Assembly (NCBI GenBank): GCA_021401465.1
Contig: JADDMT010000022.1
Span: 1-64,000, forward strand
From: Teratosphaeria epicoccoides
Taxonomy: Eukaryota > Ascomycota > Dothideomycetes > Mycosphaerellales > Teratosphaeriaceae
Reading direction: 5' to 3'
DNA length: 64,000 bases
The notes below the pieces were generated by a model. That model worked only from the letters and a program-made list of their open reading frames with translations. It searched no databases and was not told the origin of the DNA. Below are positions 54,379 to 64,000 of the stretch, piece by piece. Position 1 is the stretch's first letter; each line of letters begins with the position of its first letter. The translations under genes and the position numbers were made by a program.

Positions 54379-54597
54379 ATGGCCTTCACGGTGGCAATCG
54401 AGGGATATCGCTGGTTAGAGCACAAAACCAGTCCCACGGCTTTTGAGAGGCTCAATGTGATATCTGGGTATCGTTTTTTAATTCTTGTTCATATTCTTCA
54501 CACCCAGGACAGGGGTCTTGTCATGGCATTAAGCATTCATATACACTAGCAGTACCAACGACAGCAAAGCACTACTACTCGATCGAGTCCAGAATTC

Positions 54598-56385
54598 CTA
54601 TTTCTTGCTGGTACCACTGTACGGTGCTGCGGCGGCTTGGACAGCCCGACCGTCAAGTACGTCGATCATTGCGGAGACAATTGGCGATCCCAGACCAGTC
54701 ACAGCATCCCAGCCAGGAGTCACATCATAGCCGGGTGTCTGAGTCAAGTTGCAGCCTGACAGAAAGTCGCATTTGCCAGCGTTGTTTCCCCCGGTCGTGA
54801 TATCTTTCAGCATGCCGCTCGACGCGTACATATACAGCCATGGGTTGACGAAGCCAAGAGGCGGACGTCCTTTCGATGCTTCGTAGTCGTTTAGCAACGT
54901 GATGATTGCGGCCCATGTCGGCGTAGAAGCGCTGGTGCCGCTGATAGGCAAAGTGATTCCGTTGACCACTGTTGGGTAATTGGTGCTAAACGCTGAGACG
55001 TCGGGTATCCCTCTTCCGTTTGAGCTAAAGCCTGAGAGACTTCTGTACGAGATCGGAACGTGGTCGCGGATATAGATTGGCTGCACCGGCTCTTGATAGT
55101 CTGGAAACGGGAACAAGTTGGAGAATCCGCCGCCCGATGCGGTGTATGAAAGCTTGGCGATAACACCGGTGATCGTAGACTGCGTGGCTGCGGTCTCTTC
55201 CGCGAGATCAGTCGTTCCGCCAACTGCCAGAACATACGGGCAAGAGGCTGGAAACTCGGGCTCGAAGATGGCATCGTGAGTCTTTGTAGGTTGGTCACCT
55301 TGTGGTCCGTTGTTACCAGAGCTAAAGACGAGTGTCACTCCTCGAGCGCCAACCTGAGCCATCATGTTGCACAGACTCCTTGCATAGTCAGGGTCGACTT
55401 GGTCTTCTGGCATGCTTTCGGAGAAAGAGACGACGCTTGGAACAGTCTCATTGTGGATAAGATCTTGCAAGAATCGGACGAATGGATCATACGTGACGCC
55501 AGGCTTTGAGCCGAAGACGCCACCAAGATTGTACAAGACGCCACGAGCAGGCCACGCGAGACCGAGCGACGCCTGCGTATCTACATGTGTCTCGAAGGCG
55601 CCTTCAATGTCTGGCGAGCCGTCGCTAGGATCGCCAGACCCAACGACCTCGAAGCCTGCATTGGCAGCCGCCGCTCCATAATTGTACTGCTGCAAGTATT
55701 TGTGCATGTCATTGGCATTGTAGGAAGCAGCTTCAGTCGCATACACAGCAAAGGTGGTGCGATTTGGTTTGGGAATGTAAGTGATGTTGTAGATCTGGCG
55801 GATGCATTGTGGCGTGGTGTTGTCGCTCGACCCGCAACTGGCCCGCTTTGCAAAACTCCGTTTCTCGCTTCGCTCGGCGTCCAGAGCTTCCATCATCCCT
55901 GGCCTCGGGAATGTCGTCGTTGGTGAGACTGATGTAACGTACTTGTGAATATGCTCAGGTAACGAGTAAGTTTCAGTCCTGATCGCCTCGTTGACGCCGT
56001 CGCTATACACGCAGTATCTGGCGTCCAGCAGCTGATCTGCCTGGCTGAGGTTCATTGCTGCTTCGATCACATGGCCTCTTTGATGGGCATCGTCCACCTC
56101 ATATTGCTTGAGCCAAGCAGTAATTTCATTGACATGTTCAGCCGGCGCTTGGAGAGCTTCTTGAAGTTCTTGCGGCCTCAAATACTGTCTGAACCGTTGG
56201 TGATTGGGGTTTGAGATGGCCAAAGCTGCTTGCTCCAGACTTGCCGCAGTCTCCGGCAATTTGAGCGTGAAATGGAGTGTGATAGGTGATCCTGGATCTG
56301 CTTGTCGCACAAGATTCCAGGAGTGCTCAGGTCCAGCAGCTGACACCAGGCCTCCACACAAGGTGGCCAGATAGGTGGACCGCAT
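54598..56385 (-). CDS. Secreted sedolisin-type serine peptidase (S53, tripeptidyl-peptidase-like)
   Basis: A single exon encodes 595 residues from MRSTYLATLCGGLVSAAG, a signal peptide. The frame is open for 47 codons upstream, but this ATG gives the proper secretory start. A pro-domain follows (SPITLHFTLKLPETAASLEQ to about residue 180), with a dibasic processing region (EKRSFAKR) at about 174-181. The peptidase domain has the Glu and Asp of the catalytic set in EGAFETHVDTQAS (E265, D269) and the nucleophile in SGTSAST (S485). The oxyanion-hole Asp expected in SSGDxG is Asn here (SSGNNG, N358). The C-terminal calcium site is present (DITTGG and the later GWDAVTGLG). It would act outside the cell at acid pH, if active. 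Confidence 0.9.
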   Translation of the reverse strand: MRSTYLATLCGGLVSAAGPEHSWNLVRQADPGSPITLHFTLKLPETAASLEQAALAISNPNHQRFRQYLRPQELQEALQAPAEHVNEITAWLKQYEVDDAHQRGHVIEAAMNLSQADQLLDARYCVYSDGVNEAIRTETYSLPEHIHKYVTSVSPTTTFPRPGMMEALDAERSEKRSFAKRASCGSSDNTTPQCIRQIYNITYIPKPNRTTFAVYATEAASYNANDMHKYLQQYNYGAAAANAGFEVVGSGDPSDGSPDIEGAFETHVDTQASLGLAWPARGVLYNLGGVFGSKPGVTYDPFVRFLQDLIHNETVPSVVSFSESMPEDQVDPDYARSLCNMMAQVGARGVTLVFSSGNNGPQGDQPTKTHDAIFEPEFPASCPYVLAVGGTTDLAEETAATQSTITGVIAKLSYTASGGGFSNLFPFPDYQEPVQPIYIRDHVPISYRSLSGFSSNGRGIPDVSAFSTNYPTVVNGITLPISGTSASTPTWAAIITLLNDYEASKGRPPLGFVNPWLYMYASSGMLKDITTGGNNAGKCDFLSGCNLTQTPGYDVTPGWDAVTGLGSPIVSAMIDVLDGRAVQAAAAPYSGTSKK

Positions 56386-57184
56386 TTTCGAGTGTAAGAT
56401 ACTAGTGCTGTGGCATGTGTACAAGTAGGGCAAATAGAATCTGAGCAGATGGATACTCGGGATATGATAATGGACAAGGCCTGGGCTTGAGCTTCTAGCT
56501 GTGTACCAACCATGTGAGACTGTCACGACTCATCAGAACGCATCTAAGTGCAGGTGTCATCATGCCACACTCAGCCGAATTCGATCCTGCTGATGACCTC
56601 TGCCCAGCTCTGCACCAAATCGAGGCGGAAATCGAGGTTCCCTATTGAGGAAAGTGTATTCGGATCATTGCCGGCGTTAGCCGAAGGCGATGAGGTGGCG
56701 AGATGGCGTATCGCAACTTATTCATCATTCAACACAGCAGTCTAACCTCAACGATGGTCAGGTCATCGAACATCAAAGGCAGCACCGGTGCAGAAGCGTG
56801 ACGCGCGACTCTCTTGCCAGAGTACATGTAGCACGTCTTGAGCTCAGCAGGTACCGAACTCTATTCTGGGAAAATCTTATGAAGACCTTCCATGTTCTTC
56901 CATCGGCGGAACGGTGAAGGGCAGCGAGCGTGTTCCTTCAACAATGCGATTCAAGCAATGACTGGTTCGGAGTCTGTCTCATGTCAGCGCCAAATCAATG
57001 CTTATGCTTCAAATGTGCAAGGCCGTCTGCATATCCGTTCACCCAGTCTGCCATCTAAACGCCATGAGATCATCTTGCGGGGTCGTGTCCGCGTCAAAGC
57101 ATTCCAAGAAGCACTGATGATGGCGATAACAGATATCGAATGCCCCTGGTCTACGTCAAGCATCACTGCGGTCTGTGCGAGTCA
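56386..57184. other. Intergenic, no gene seen
   Basis: This is the divergent promoter space between the sedolisin and the alpha/beta hydrolase. I see no supportable feature. Confidence 0.55.
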
Positions 57185-58224
57185 ATGATGGCGTCCGGAC
57201 TGGCCGAGACGTACGACCACAGCGGCAAGCCAGCAAAGCATGGTCGAGCACGCGTAAATGGTATCCGCATGCACTACATCACTGCTGGATCGGGACCAGC
57301 ACTATTGCTTTGCCATGGAACGCCCAAAAACAGCTTCTATTTCTACAAGCTGTTTCCGCTCCTCACACCGTACTTCACTCTTGTAGCTCCCGACTTTCGA
57401 GGCTTCGGCTACACCGACAAGCCCCCAGCGACGGATGGTTATGATTCCAAGACCAATGTCGAAGATGTGAAGGGCTTGATGGATCAGCTTGGTCACCAGA
57501 AGTTCTACGTCCATGGCGAAGATAGGGGAGCTGATTATGCTTATGCTATTGCCGGATATCTTCGCGATCGAGTGATCAAGCTTTCGTTCTGCGAGATGCT
57601 GCTATCTGGTCTGGGCTTGGAAGAGTCGTCTTTCTGGACGCCTGAAAACGTGACTGCCCAATATCGGCAGAGGGGCGTGTGGTGTTGGGTAAGGTGACTT
57701 GCAAGAGTGGAGTGATCAAGCTGTGCTGAAAAAATTTCCAGCATCTCGGCTTCTTTTATATTCCTCACATCCCAGAGATGCTTATTGCAGGCCATGAGCG
57801 GGAATTTTGGGAGGTACGGCTTGGTGGCCAGGCAAAACTCTCGTCTTCTTTGCAAGCTGACGAGTGTCGATAGATGTTCATTAAGCAAGAGTGTTATAAA
57901 CCAACCTCCATTGAGCCACTCGCACTGGATCATTGGATCGAATGCGTCAAGCAACCAGGTTCCCTCCGTGGTATCCTCGAAACCTACCGCGCCGGCTTCA
58001 AGAATGGTGAACAGAATCGCGAGCTCGCAAGACGGAAACTAACGATTCCAGTGGCAACGATAGGAGCGCCAGAGTTCTTCGGGCCAAAAGTGAAGGAATG
58101 CACCCATAAATTTGCAGAAAATGTGGTTCGCAGCGAGATCTTCGAGGAGTGCGGACATTCTCTAGCTTTAGAGAAGCCCGAGAGGCTCGCAGAGTTCTTG
58201 AAGGACTTCTTCCTGGGCTCTTGA
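57185..58224 (+). CDS. Alpha/beta hydrolase, haloacetate-dehalogenase/epoxide-hydrolase-like
   Basis: Exons 57185-57688, 57742-57813 and 57874-58224 encode 308 residues with introns of 53 and 60 bases; all joins are in frame. The oxyanion strand is LLLCHGTPKNSFYFYK, the nucleophile elbow is YVHGEDRGADYA (Asp as nucleophile), and the catalytic His is in EECGHSLALEKPE, followed by the usual PERLAEFLKDFF. The Asp nucleophile and FRGFGYTDKP place it with dehalogenase/epoxide-hydrolase-type enzymes rather than esterases. The cap exon reads HLGFFYIPHIPEMLIAGHE. The substrate is unknown. In-frame ATGs at 57140 and 57188 are alternative starts. Confidence 0.85.
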
Positions 58225-58637
58225 TCAGACTTGTGAACTCTTCTGTCGAAAGCGCGGCGGGCGATGTCGCGGTGCTAACTCGCTGACATTGATCTCAAAC
58301 TCCACTTCCTACTGTTCTGGACAGATCTTGCGTGCTCTCTCAAGACTCGCCGAGGCACAGCTGATGCCAATCTATTCGGGCTGTGACTTCTCATTTACCC
58401 GCATTGCTGGTCTATGTCAGCTTGGCACCTGGTAACACAATAGTCCCGACTCTATCGCGAAGTTCCGAAACTTTGTACACGAGTATCGTACGCCTTGGCG
58501 CTCAACGCGTCGCAATGCAATATGCTTACTCGTTGAAGCAAGCCTCCGAAAGCAGTCCCAGAGGCTCTTTGCAGTCTCGCTCAACAGCAGTATGACTGAG
58601 AAACTCGAAGCTGCGCAAAGCATATCAAGCGGCACAC
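58225..58637. other. Intergenic between convergent genes
   Basis: This is the shared 3' region of the alpha/beta hydrolase and the V-ATPase subunit gene. No gene is seen. Confidence 0.6.
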
Positions 58638-59397
58638 TCAACCACTTGCCCGTGTATTTAAGATCAGAGACACAATCAGCCTGCACATCATGTCAGCGCG
58701 TGTTCCAATCGGCATCCCGTCACACGAGGTATCAATCAGTGCAACATATCGCACTTACCCATATAGCCCCAAAACTTCTCCAAAGATCAAAATCAGCACC
58801 ATTCCCACAAAGATCCTACTCTGCTGCATATATGCCCTCACGCCCGAGTCACCCACTATGCCAATCGCGTACCCAGCCGCCAGACCTGTGAGCCCGACGC
58901 TAAGACCGCAAGCCAGGTGCATACAGCCCTGAAATAGCGAGTACGATTGTGGTGGTGGTTTCATATTGCCGGCGATCAGGACCGCAACCACAAGAGAGTA
59001 GACAGCGATGATTCCAGACATTACTACTGGGATTAAAGACTGTATCTAAGTATTAGTGAGAGTGGTGGCGTATAATTCAGACGTGAAGGGGGCAGGATTC
59101 GTGCTTGCCTTCATGATTAGGTCGCCTCTGAAGGTCCCGACACCTGCGATACCGATGCCTGATTTCGCGGTGCCGTATGCTGCGCCGATGCCTGCGTTGT
59201 TTCCAGATCAGCTCCGATCTTCCTAGAAGCCTGATGGTCAAGGCCCTTACATCCGAATATCATGGCAAAAGCCTAAGCGTCCCTCTGTTAGCACTCTAGC
59301 TCTTCACAACACGGTCTTCCCTTCTTCCACTCACAATCCCACCCATGCCGAGAAAGCTGGCAAATGGCGGATCTATCTCATTGGCGAATGATGCCAT
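58638..59397 (-). CDS. VMA11: V-type ATPase proteolipid subunit c' (Vma11-like)
   Basis: Five exons, 59397-59335, 59272-59251, 59191-59109, 59039-58759 and 58680-58638, encode 163 residues, the normal length. The product is a four-helix proteolipid of the vacuolar proton-pump rotor. Segments in order are [36 protein letters not shown], then [20 protein letters not shown] and the proton-carrying Glu in [13 protein letters not shown] of helix four. [14 protein letters not shown] and the C-terminus [13 protein letters not shown] resemble fungal Vma11 (c') more than Vma3 (c), which is a judgement from memory. The intron between exons three and four uses a GC donor (AAG|GCAAGC), a rare but known type; the others are GT-AG. 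The second exon is only 22 bases. Confidence 0.9.
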
Positions 59398-60239
59398 GGC
59401 TGCCAAATGAAGGACTTGATGCCCGCCTTCCTGTATTGGTTGTGCAGGCCGCCTTGCCTTCCTTGCTCTTTGGGCGGTGTTGCGCAGTGCCGGCAGTGAT
59501 TCCAATCTTCCGCTTCGACACTTGTCTCCCAGTCCGAGGACCAATTTTCAAGCGATGCTGTAGACGACTTGATGTGCAACGGAGCAAGATGGAATCAACG
59601 ATGGTGGCAGCTTGAGTGGGAGCTGGGAGTTGACGTCGTTAATCAATATGGTGAAGCCCAGGCAACTAATTGAGCTATCAACATCGATTAAGAAGCGAAT
59701 TCACGACACGTGAGCCCGGCGAAAACCAGGCCGGTATGCATGCATGAGCTTGATCGAATAATAATACGACGCAGCCAATGCAACATATATTGCCGCCGCA
59801 GCAATACTACACTGTACATTGATCAATAACTGAAAACTAGCACCACTCCGATATTCTAGTTCGTGTTTCTCTTGACCTTGAGACGTGTGCTTGTGCCAAT
59901 CGGCAATCTACGACCGAGTTTGGAGCGATCGGCCACGACGGGCATACACCACCTCCTCCTCCACCAAAGACAGCTGACTGCTTCGTCGTTGTCATCGCTC
60001 GCTACACACTGACATGATCAAGGCAGCGCTGGAGTTACGACAGACGGCTGGTGTGTAGAAGGACTTGTGCAGGTACCGAGCCGCATTTAGAAAGAGCTGG
60101 GCAGTGCAGAGTGACATTCAGGCGAGCGTCGACTGGAGGACTGCGGCGCGAGGGGGGCGAGGGTAGGCCACGCGCAGAGGGTCGCTCGGATGTCTGGCAA
60201 CAGACTGCGACCCCAAGCACGTGAGCAAGACTACGCACT
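59398..60239. other. Divergent intergenic region, no gene seen
   Basis: About 840 bases separate the V-ATPase subunit and Rho1 GEF starts. It holds promoter sequence for both and no other feature I can support. Confidence 0.6.
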
Positions 60240-63200
60240 ATGGCCTCTCAACAGTACAACCCTGGCCAGCAAGGTCGCGATTATAGCCGAGCATCCGCGC
60301 CGGCATCGCAGCGCGATCAGGCCTTCAGCAACATCTTTGGCGGGCCACCGCCGGGTCAGGGCCGGAGCCAGACGATGACGGGGCCGCCACCCATGATACC
60401 GCAGGACCGAGCGGCAACAATGAGCACGGCGACGATGCAGGCGGCTCAGGGCATGATGCAAAGAGCCCCGCCAATGCGGCTGGGTGCGCAGATTAATAAT
60501 GGTGGGCCAGGATACCCGGGCCCCATGCCGAATGGGTCTCGCATGCCGCCACCGCAAGAACAGCAGTCTTACGAGAATGGAGGGCCCGGTCAGAGCTCAC
60601 CGCAGCGCCGACCCGGTCCGCCACCGCCCCAGAACAACCTACCGCAACCCATCCGGCCTGATCGTGTTCCCTACGGTCAGCCACAGCGTTTGGACCCTCG
60701 AGGTCCTGCACCCGGACAGTATCAGCGCTCTCACACTGCTCGCCCTTTCGCGCCGGGTGGACCTGGTCCTGCATTGAACACAGACAGCTACCGAACACAG
60801 TCACTGGCATCCAACACTCGACCAATGTACCAACCTTCTACGAGTCAATACGGCATCGCACCCGCCAACACTTTCCGCCAGCAACCGTACATGAATCACA
60901 TGGCGCGGACGACAGCATCAGGCAGGGTCGTGCCGGAGAGGACGGGTGATGAGCGGACGATGTCCATGTCATCTTACTCACGGGACGCTGCATACAGTCA
61001 GACGATGGGCGGTCGAGTGGTTCCGGACAGGAGAAGAGAATCCGGGGACACTGCTGTACCAGAAACGTCGACAATGACCAATGGATACCATCCCGACCGG
61101 TTGCAGAATGGGCCGCGAACCAATGGCAGGATTGCCACCACCGCTAGCATCAGCAGTGCGCGAACGCTGAGTATGGCTTCGACCATCGTTCCATCCCAAA
61201 ATGGTGACAATTTTGCTGCGAGACCACCAATACATGGACCACAGCGCACCACGTCCACTGCCACGACCGCTTCTACTATGGTAGCGCAGAAACGACCCTC
61301 ACTGGTTTACGGCGCTCTCCTCTCGAATGTCGCGCAAGCCTTCAGGGAACGAATAGCGATGGGCGAGAAAGAGAAGGATGGTCTGCAATATAGCAATGCA
61401 TTCACAGGATATGAGGCAGTGGAGCTGATTGCGTATATCATCCGGACATCAGACCGTAATTTGGCTCTTCTGCTGGGCAGGAGCTTGGATGCGCAAAAGT
61501 TCTTTCACGAAGTAGCCTACGCCCACCGTTTACGAGACAGCCCGAACGAGATATATCAATTCAAAGAGACGCTGAACGAGGAAGCGCCAGAAGTCAACGG
61601 CGTATTCACGCTGTTGACCGAGTGCTACAGCCCGACATGTAACAGGGACAATCTGTGCTACAGCATTGCTTGCCCGCGACGACTGGAACAGCAGCAGAGG
61701 CTGAACATGAAGATCACACCTGGCTTGAAACGAGAGACGAGCAGGAGCAGTCTGCATGATGACGCGGAGCAAGAGCAGAAGCTATGGATCAATACCGTCA
61801 GCAAAGAAATCTCAGATTCTGTCAGTGACCGTGAGAAGAAGCGGCAAGAGGTCATTTCTGAACTTATGTACACTGAGCGCGACTTCGTCAAGGATCTGGA
61901 GTATTTGCGGGACTTCTGGATCAAGCCTCTACGAACGCCCGAAATCTCGCCTATACCTGAGCACCGACGGGAGAAGTTCATCAGGACCGTCTTCTCGAAC
62001 TGCCAGGAAGTTCATTCGGTCAATGCGCGTATGGCCTCTGCGCTGACGCGGCGGCAACAGCAGAACCCCGTTGTGAGAAACATTGGCGATATCTTCTTGG
62101 AGTATGTTGGGCAATTCACTCCATTCATCAAATATGGTGCCAATCAGCTTTTCGGCAAGTTTGAGTTTGAGAAAGAAAAGAGCTCGAATCCGGCTTTTGC
62201 GCGATTTGTGGACGAGACTGAGAGGCTCAAGGAGTCGCGGAAGCTGGAGTTGAATGGGTATTTGACGAAGCCGACTACGAGATTGGCAAGGTATCCACTG
62301 CTGCTGGAAAATGTGGCGAAATATACAGCGGACGACAATCCAGACAAGGCGGATATACCAAAAGCGATCGAGGTCATTCGCGGCGTCTTGAGCAGAGTCA
62401 ATGAAGAATCGGGGAAGGCGGAAAATCACTACAATCTAATGAGTCTGAATGCACAACTCAAATGGGGACAAATACCGCACATGGACCTGAAGCTCACTGA
62501 GGAGGCCAGACAATTAATTTTCAAAAGCAATCTGAAGAAGGCACCGACTTCGGAAGCCGCAGACATCACCGCTTACCTTTTTGATCACGCTGTCCTGCTT
62601 GTTAGGGTGAAGTTGGTCAACAAGAAGGAGGAGATGAGGGTATACAGGAAGCCCATACCGCTTGAGCTGCTCCAGATTAAAGAAATGGACATGGTGCTCC
62701 CACGCGTTGGCATTACGAAGCGACCCTCGTCCTCTATGATCCCAGGTGTTGGTCGCTCAACTCCTGCCGCAAAATCTGCTGCCAGTGATGGACAAGGTGG
62801 CTTCCCGATCACGTTCAAGGGCCTCGGCAAAGGCGGCTACGAATTAACACTCTACTGCACAAGCCAGATCCAACGAGAGAAGTGGATGCAACATATACAG
62901 ACCCAGAAGGAGCGATTGAGCGAGCGGCACAAGATCTTTACCATGACTAAAATCAATGAGGGCTACTTCACTTCCACAGTCAAGATCAATTGCTGCAGAC
63001 CCATCGATGGAGGCCGAAAACTGGTTATTGGCACGGACTACGGCGTCTATCTAACGGAGCGCAAACCCAAAGACGCTAGTATTAAGCCGAAGCGGGTCTT
63101 GGAACACAAACTCGTGACGCAGCTGGAGGTGTTGGAGCAGCATCAGATCCTCATTGTGCTGGCGGACAAAGTGGCATATACGTTCCCACTCGAGGCTCTG

Positions 63201-64000
63201 GACCCTGAAGAAGGACCTGCAGGACCGTCAAAACGTGGAAGGAAAATCTGCCATGCACACTACATCAACGCCGGAATGTGCAACGGACAGACGCTTGTGT
63301 GCTGCGTGCGAAGTACGTCTCTGAGCTCTACCGTCAAAGTCTACGAGCCGATGGATACACTAGCCAAAGGCAAGAAGAAGAGCGGTTTCGCGCGCATGCT
63401 TGCGAGCGGACAGGAGGTCCTTAAACCATACAAAGAGTTCTACATTCCAATGGAGAGCAACAGTATCCATTTCCTGCGCTCGAAGCTTTGCGTTGGCGGT
63501 GCTAAGGGCTTCGAGATCGTCAGCCTGGAGACCTTGGAGACTCAGTCACTGCTCGATCAAGCCGATACCAGTCTCGACTTCGTCACCCGAGCGCACGCCT
63601 CTTCTACGTCTCGCTCACTGACTGGCACTTCCAGCAGCTCCGAACCGCTGAAACCGATATACATCGAGCGAAATACGTCGGAATTCCTGCTTTGCTACAA
63701 CGACTTCAGTTTCTACGTCAACAAGAATGGGTGGCGTGCACGTGGCGACTGGAAGATCCTATGGGAAGGTCGACCGGAGGCATTCGCTACATGGGGAGAG
63801 AAGTATATCTTAGCGTTCGAGCCGGAGTTTATTGAGGTGCGATCGGTAGAGACAGGAGGTGTGGTCGGGATATTCTGTTTTAGAGGCGTGAGATTCTTGC
63901 ACAGTTCAAGCCGAGAGGTACGTCGGATTGTCCTCGACATCCTATTTGTGCGTTTTACTGATGTCTTGCCACAGATCCTGTTCGCCTACGAAGACGAGAT
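60240..64000 (+). CDS. ROM2: Rho1 guanine-nucleotide exchange factor (Rom2-like), 3' end outside window
   Basis: The first exon runs 60240-63917 (1226 codons); a 57-base intron (GTACGT...CCACAG) ends at 63974 and the next exon continues to the window edge, so the gene is partial. Rom2 activates Rho1 in the cell-wall integrity pathway at sites of growth. The N-terminal ~350 residues are Pro/Gln/Gly-rich and disordered. A DEP domain follows (about 360-445, FTGYEAVELIAYIIRTSDR). The DH/RhoGEF domain spans about 535-735 (RQEVISELMYTERDFVKDLE, LNGYLTKPTTRLARYPLLLE). A PH region lies at about 750-890, and the CNH domain begins near 905 (INCCRPIDGGRKLVIGTDYG). Domain order DEP-DH-PH-CNH is diagnostic. 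The start is the first ATG after an in-frame stop-rich leader. Confidence 0.94.
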   Translation, partial: MASQQYNPGQQGRDYSRASAPASQRDQAFSNIFGGPPPGQGRSQTMTGPPPMIPQDRAATMSTATMQAAQGMMQRAPPMRLGAQINNGGPGYPGPMPNGSRMPPPQEQQSYENGGPGQSSPQRRPGPPPPQNNLPQPIRPDRVPYGQPQRLDPRGPAPGQYQRSHTARPFAPGGPGPALNTDSYRTQSLASNTRPMYQPSTSQYGIAPANTFRQQPYMNHMARTTASGRVVPERTGDERTMSMSSYSRDAAYSQTMGGRVVPDRRRESGDTAVPETSTMTNGYHPDRLQNGPRTNGRIATTASISSARTLSMASTIVPSQNGDNFAARPPIHGPQRTTSTATTASTMVAQKRPSLVYGALLSNVAQAFRERIAMGEKEKDGLQYSNAFTGYEAVELIAYIIRTSDRNLALLLGRSLDAQKFFHEVAYAHRLRDSPNEIYQFKETLNEEAPEVNGVFTLLTECYSPTCNRDNLCYSIACPRRLEQQQRLNMKITPGLKRETSRSSLHDDAEQEQKLWINTVSKEISDSVSDREKKRQEVISELMYTERDFVKDLEYLRDFWIKPLRTPEISPIPEHRREKFIRTVFSNCQEVHSVNARMASALTRRQQQNPVVRNIGDIFLEYVGQFTPFIKYGANQLFGKFEFEKEKSSNPAFARFVDETERLKESRKLELNGYLTKPTTRLARYPLLLENVAKYTADDNPDKADIPKAIEVIRGVLSRVNEESGKAENHYNLMSLNAQLKWGQIPHMDLKLTEEARQLIFKSNLKKAPTSEAADITAYLFDHAVLLVRVKLVNKKEEMRVYRKPIPLELLQIKEMDMVLPRVGITKRPSSSMIPGVGRSTPAAKSAASDGQGGFPITFKGLGKGGYELTLYCTSQIQREKWMQHIQTQKERLSERHKIFTMTKINEGYFTSTVKINCCRPIDGGRKLVIGTDYGVYLTERKPKDASIKPKRVLEHKLVTQLEVLEQHQILIVLADKVAYTFPLEALDPEEGPAGPSKRGRKICHAHYINAGMCNGQTLVCCVRSTSLSSTVKVYEPMDTLAKGKKKSGFARMLASGQEVLKPYKEFYIPMESNSIHFLRSKLCVGGAKGFEIVSLETLETQSLLDQADTSLDFVTRAHASSTSRSLTGTSSSSEPLKPIYIERNTSEFLLCYNDFSFYVNKNGWRARGDWKILWEGRPEAFATWGEKYILAFEPEFIEVRSVETGGVVGIFCFRGVRFLHSSSREVRRIVLDILFVRFTDVLPQILFAYEDE

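Overview
The window is nuclear DNA of a filamentous ascomycete. Genes lie on both strands, introns are short (mostly 52-110 bases, GT-AG), promoters are compact and often shared by divergent genes, and the gene set is fungal (SAGA Spt8, Dbp9, Sqt1, Rho1 GEF, sedolisin, MARVEL and DUF4267 membrane proteins). The protein style suggests a dothideomycete, perhaps of the Mycosphaerellales/Capnodiales, but this is inference. No rRNA, tRNA, CRISPR array or complete transposon was seen.

Layout. 0.2-22.3 kb is mostly intact housekeeping: DNA polymerase eta, a CCDC97-type spliceosome factor, an acidic disordered protein, an amino-acid permease, an isochorismatase-type hydrolase, a large divergent Argonaute-like protein, the helicase Dbp9, three small or hypothetical proteins including a MARVEL protein, and the ribosomal prolyl hydroxylase Ofd1/Tpa1. 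22.4-27.4 kb is gene-poor and holds two decayed F-box-like genes and tandem duplications. 27.4-45.9 kb holds an FAD/NAD(P)H reductase module, Sqt1/AAMP, a DUF4267 membrane protein, adenylosuccinate lyase, a Ser/Thr-rich single-pass membrane protein, a broken BTB gene, a ZNFX1/Hrr1-type RNAi helicase and Spt8. 46.4-54.4 kb is a run of broken genes for secreted or wall proteins (a repeat-type surface protein, an SGNH hydrolase and a GH128 glucanase) around one intact small cysteine-rich secreted protein. 54.6-64 kb returns to intact genes: a sedolisin, an alpha/beta hydrolase, V-ATPase subunit c' and the Rho1 GEF Rom2, which runs off the window.

How the genes connect. Two genes concern small-RNA biology: the Argonaute-like protein at 9.5-13.0 kb, which appears to have lost its slicer residues but keeps part of the guide 5'-phosphate pocket, and the ZNFX1/Hrr1-type helicase at 39.0-42.7 kb, whose fission-yeast relative works with Argonaute and RNA-dependent RNA polymerase. 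Dbp9, Sqt1 and Ofd1/Tpa1 all serve ribosome biogenesis or modification. Nothing suggests a biosynthetic cluster or operon.

The most notable features are the slicer-dead-looking Argonaute with two long insertions, the concentration of broken secreted-protein genes at 46-54 kb, an intron whose microsatellite is made of branch-point-like units, and a GC-AG intron in the V-ATPase gene.
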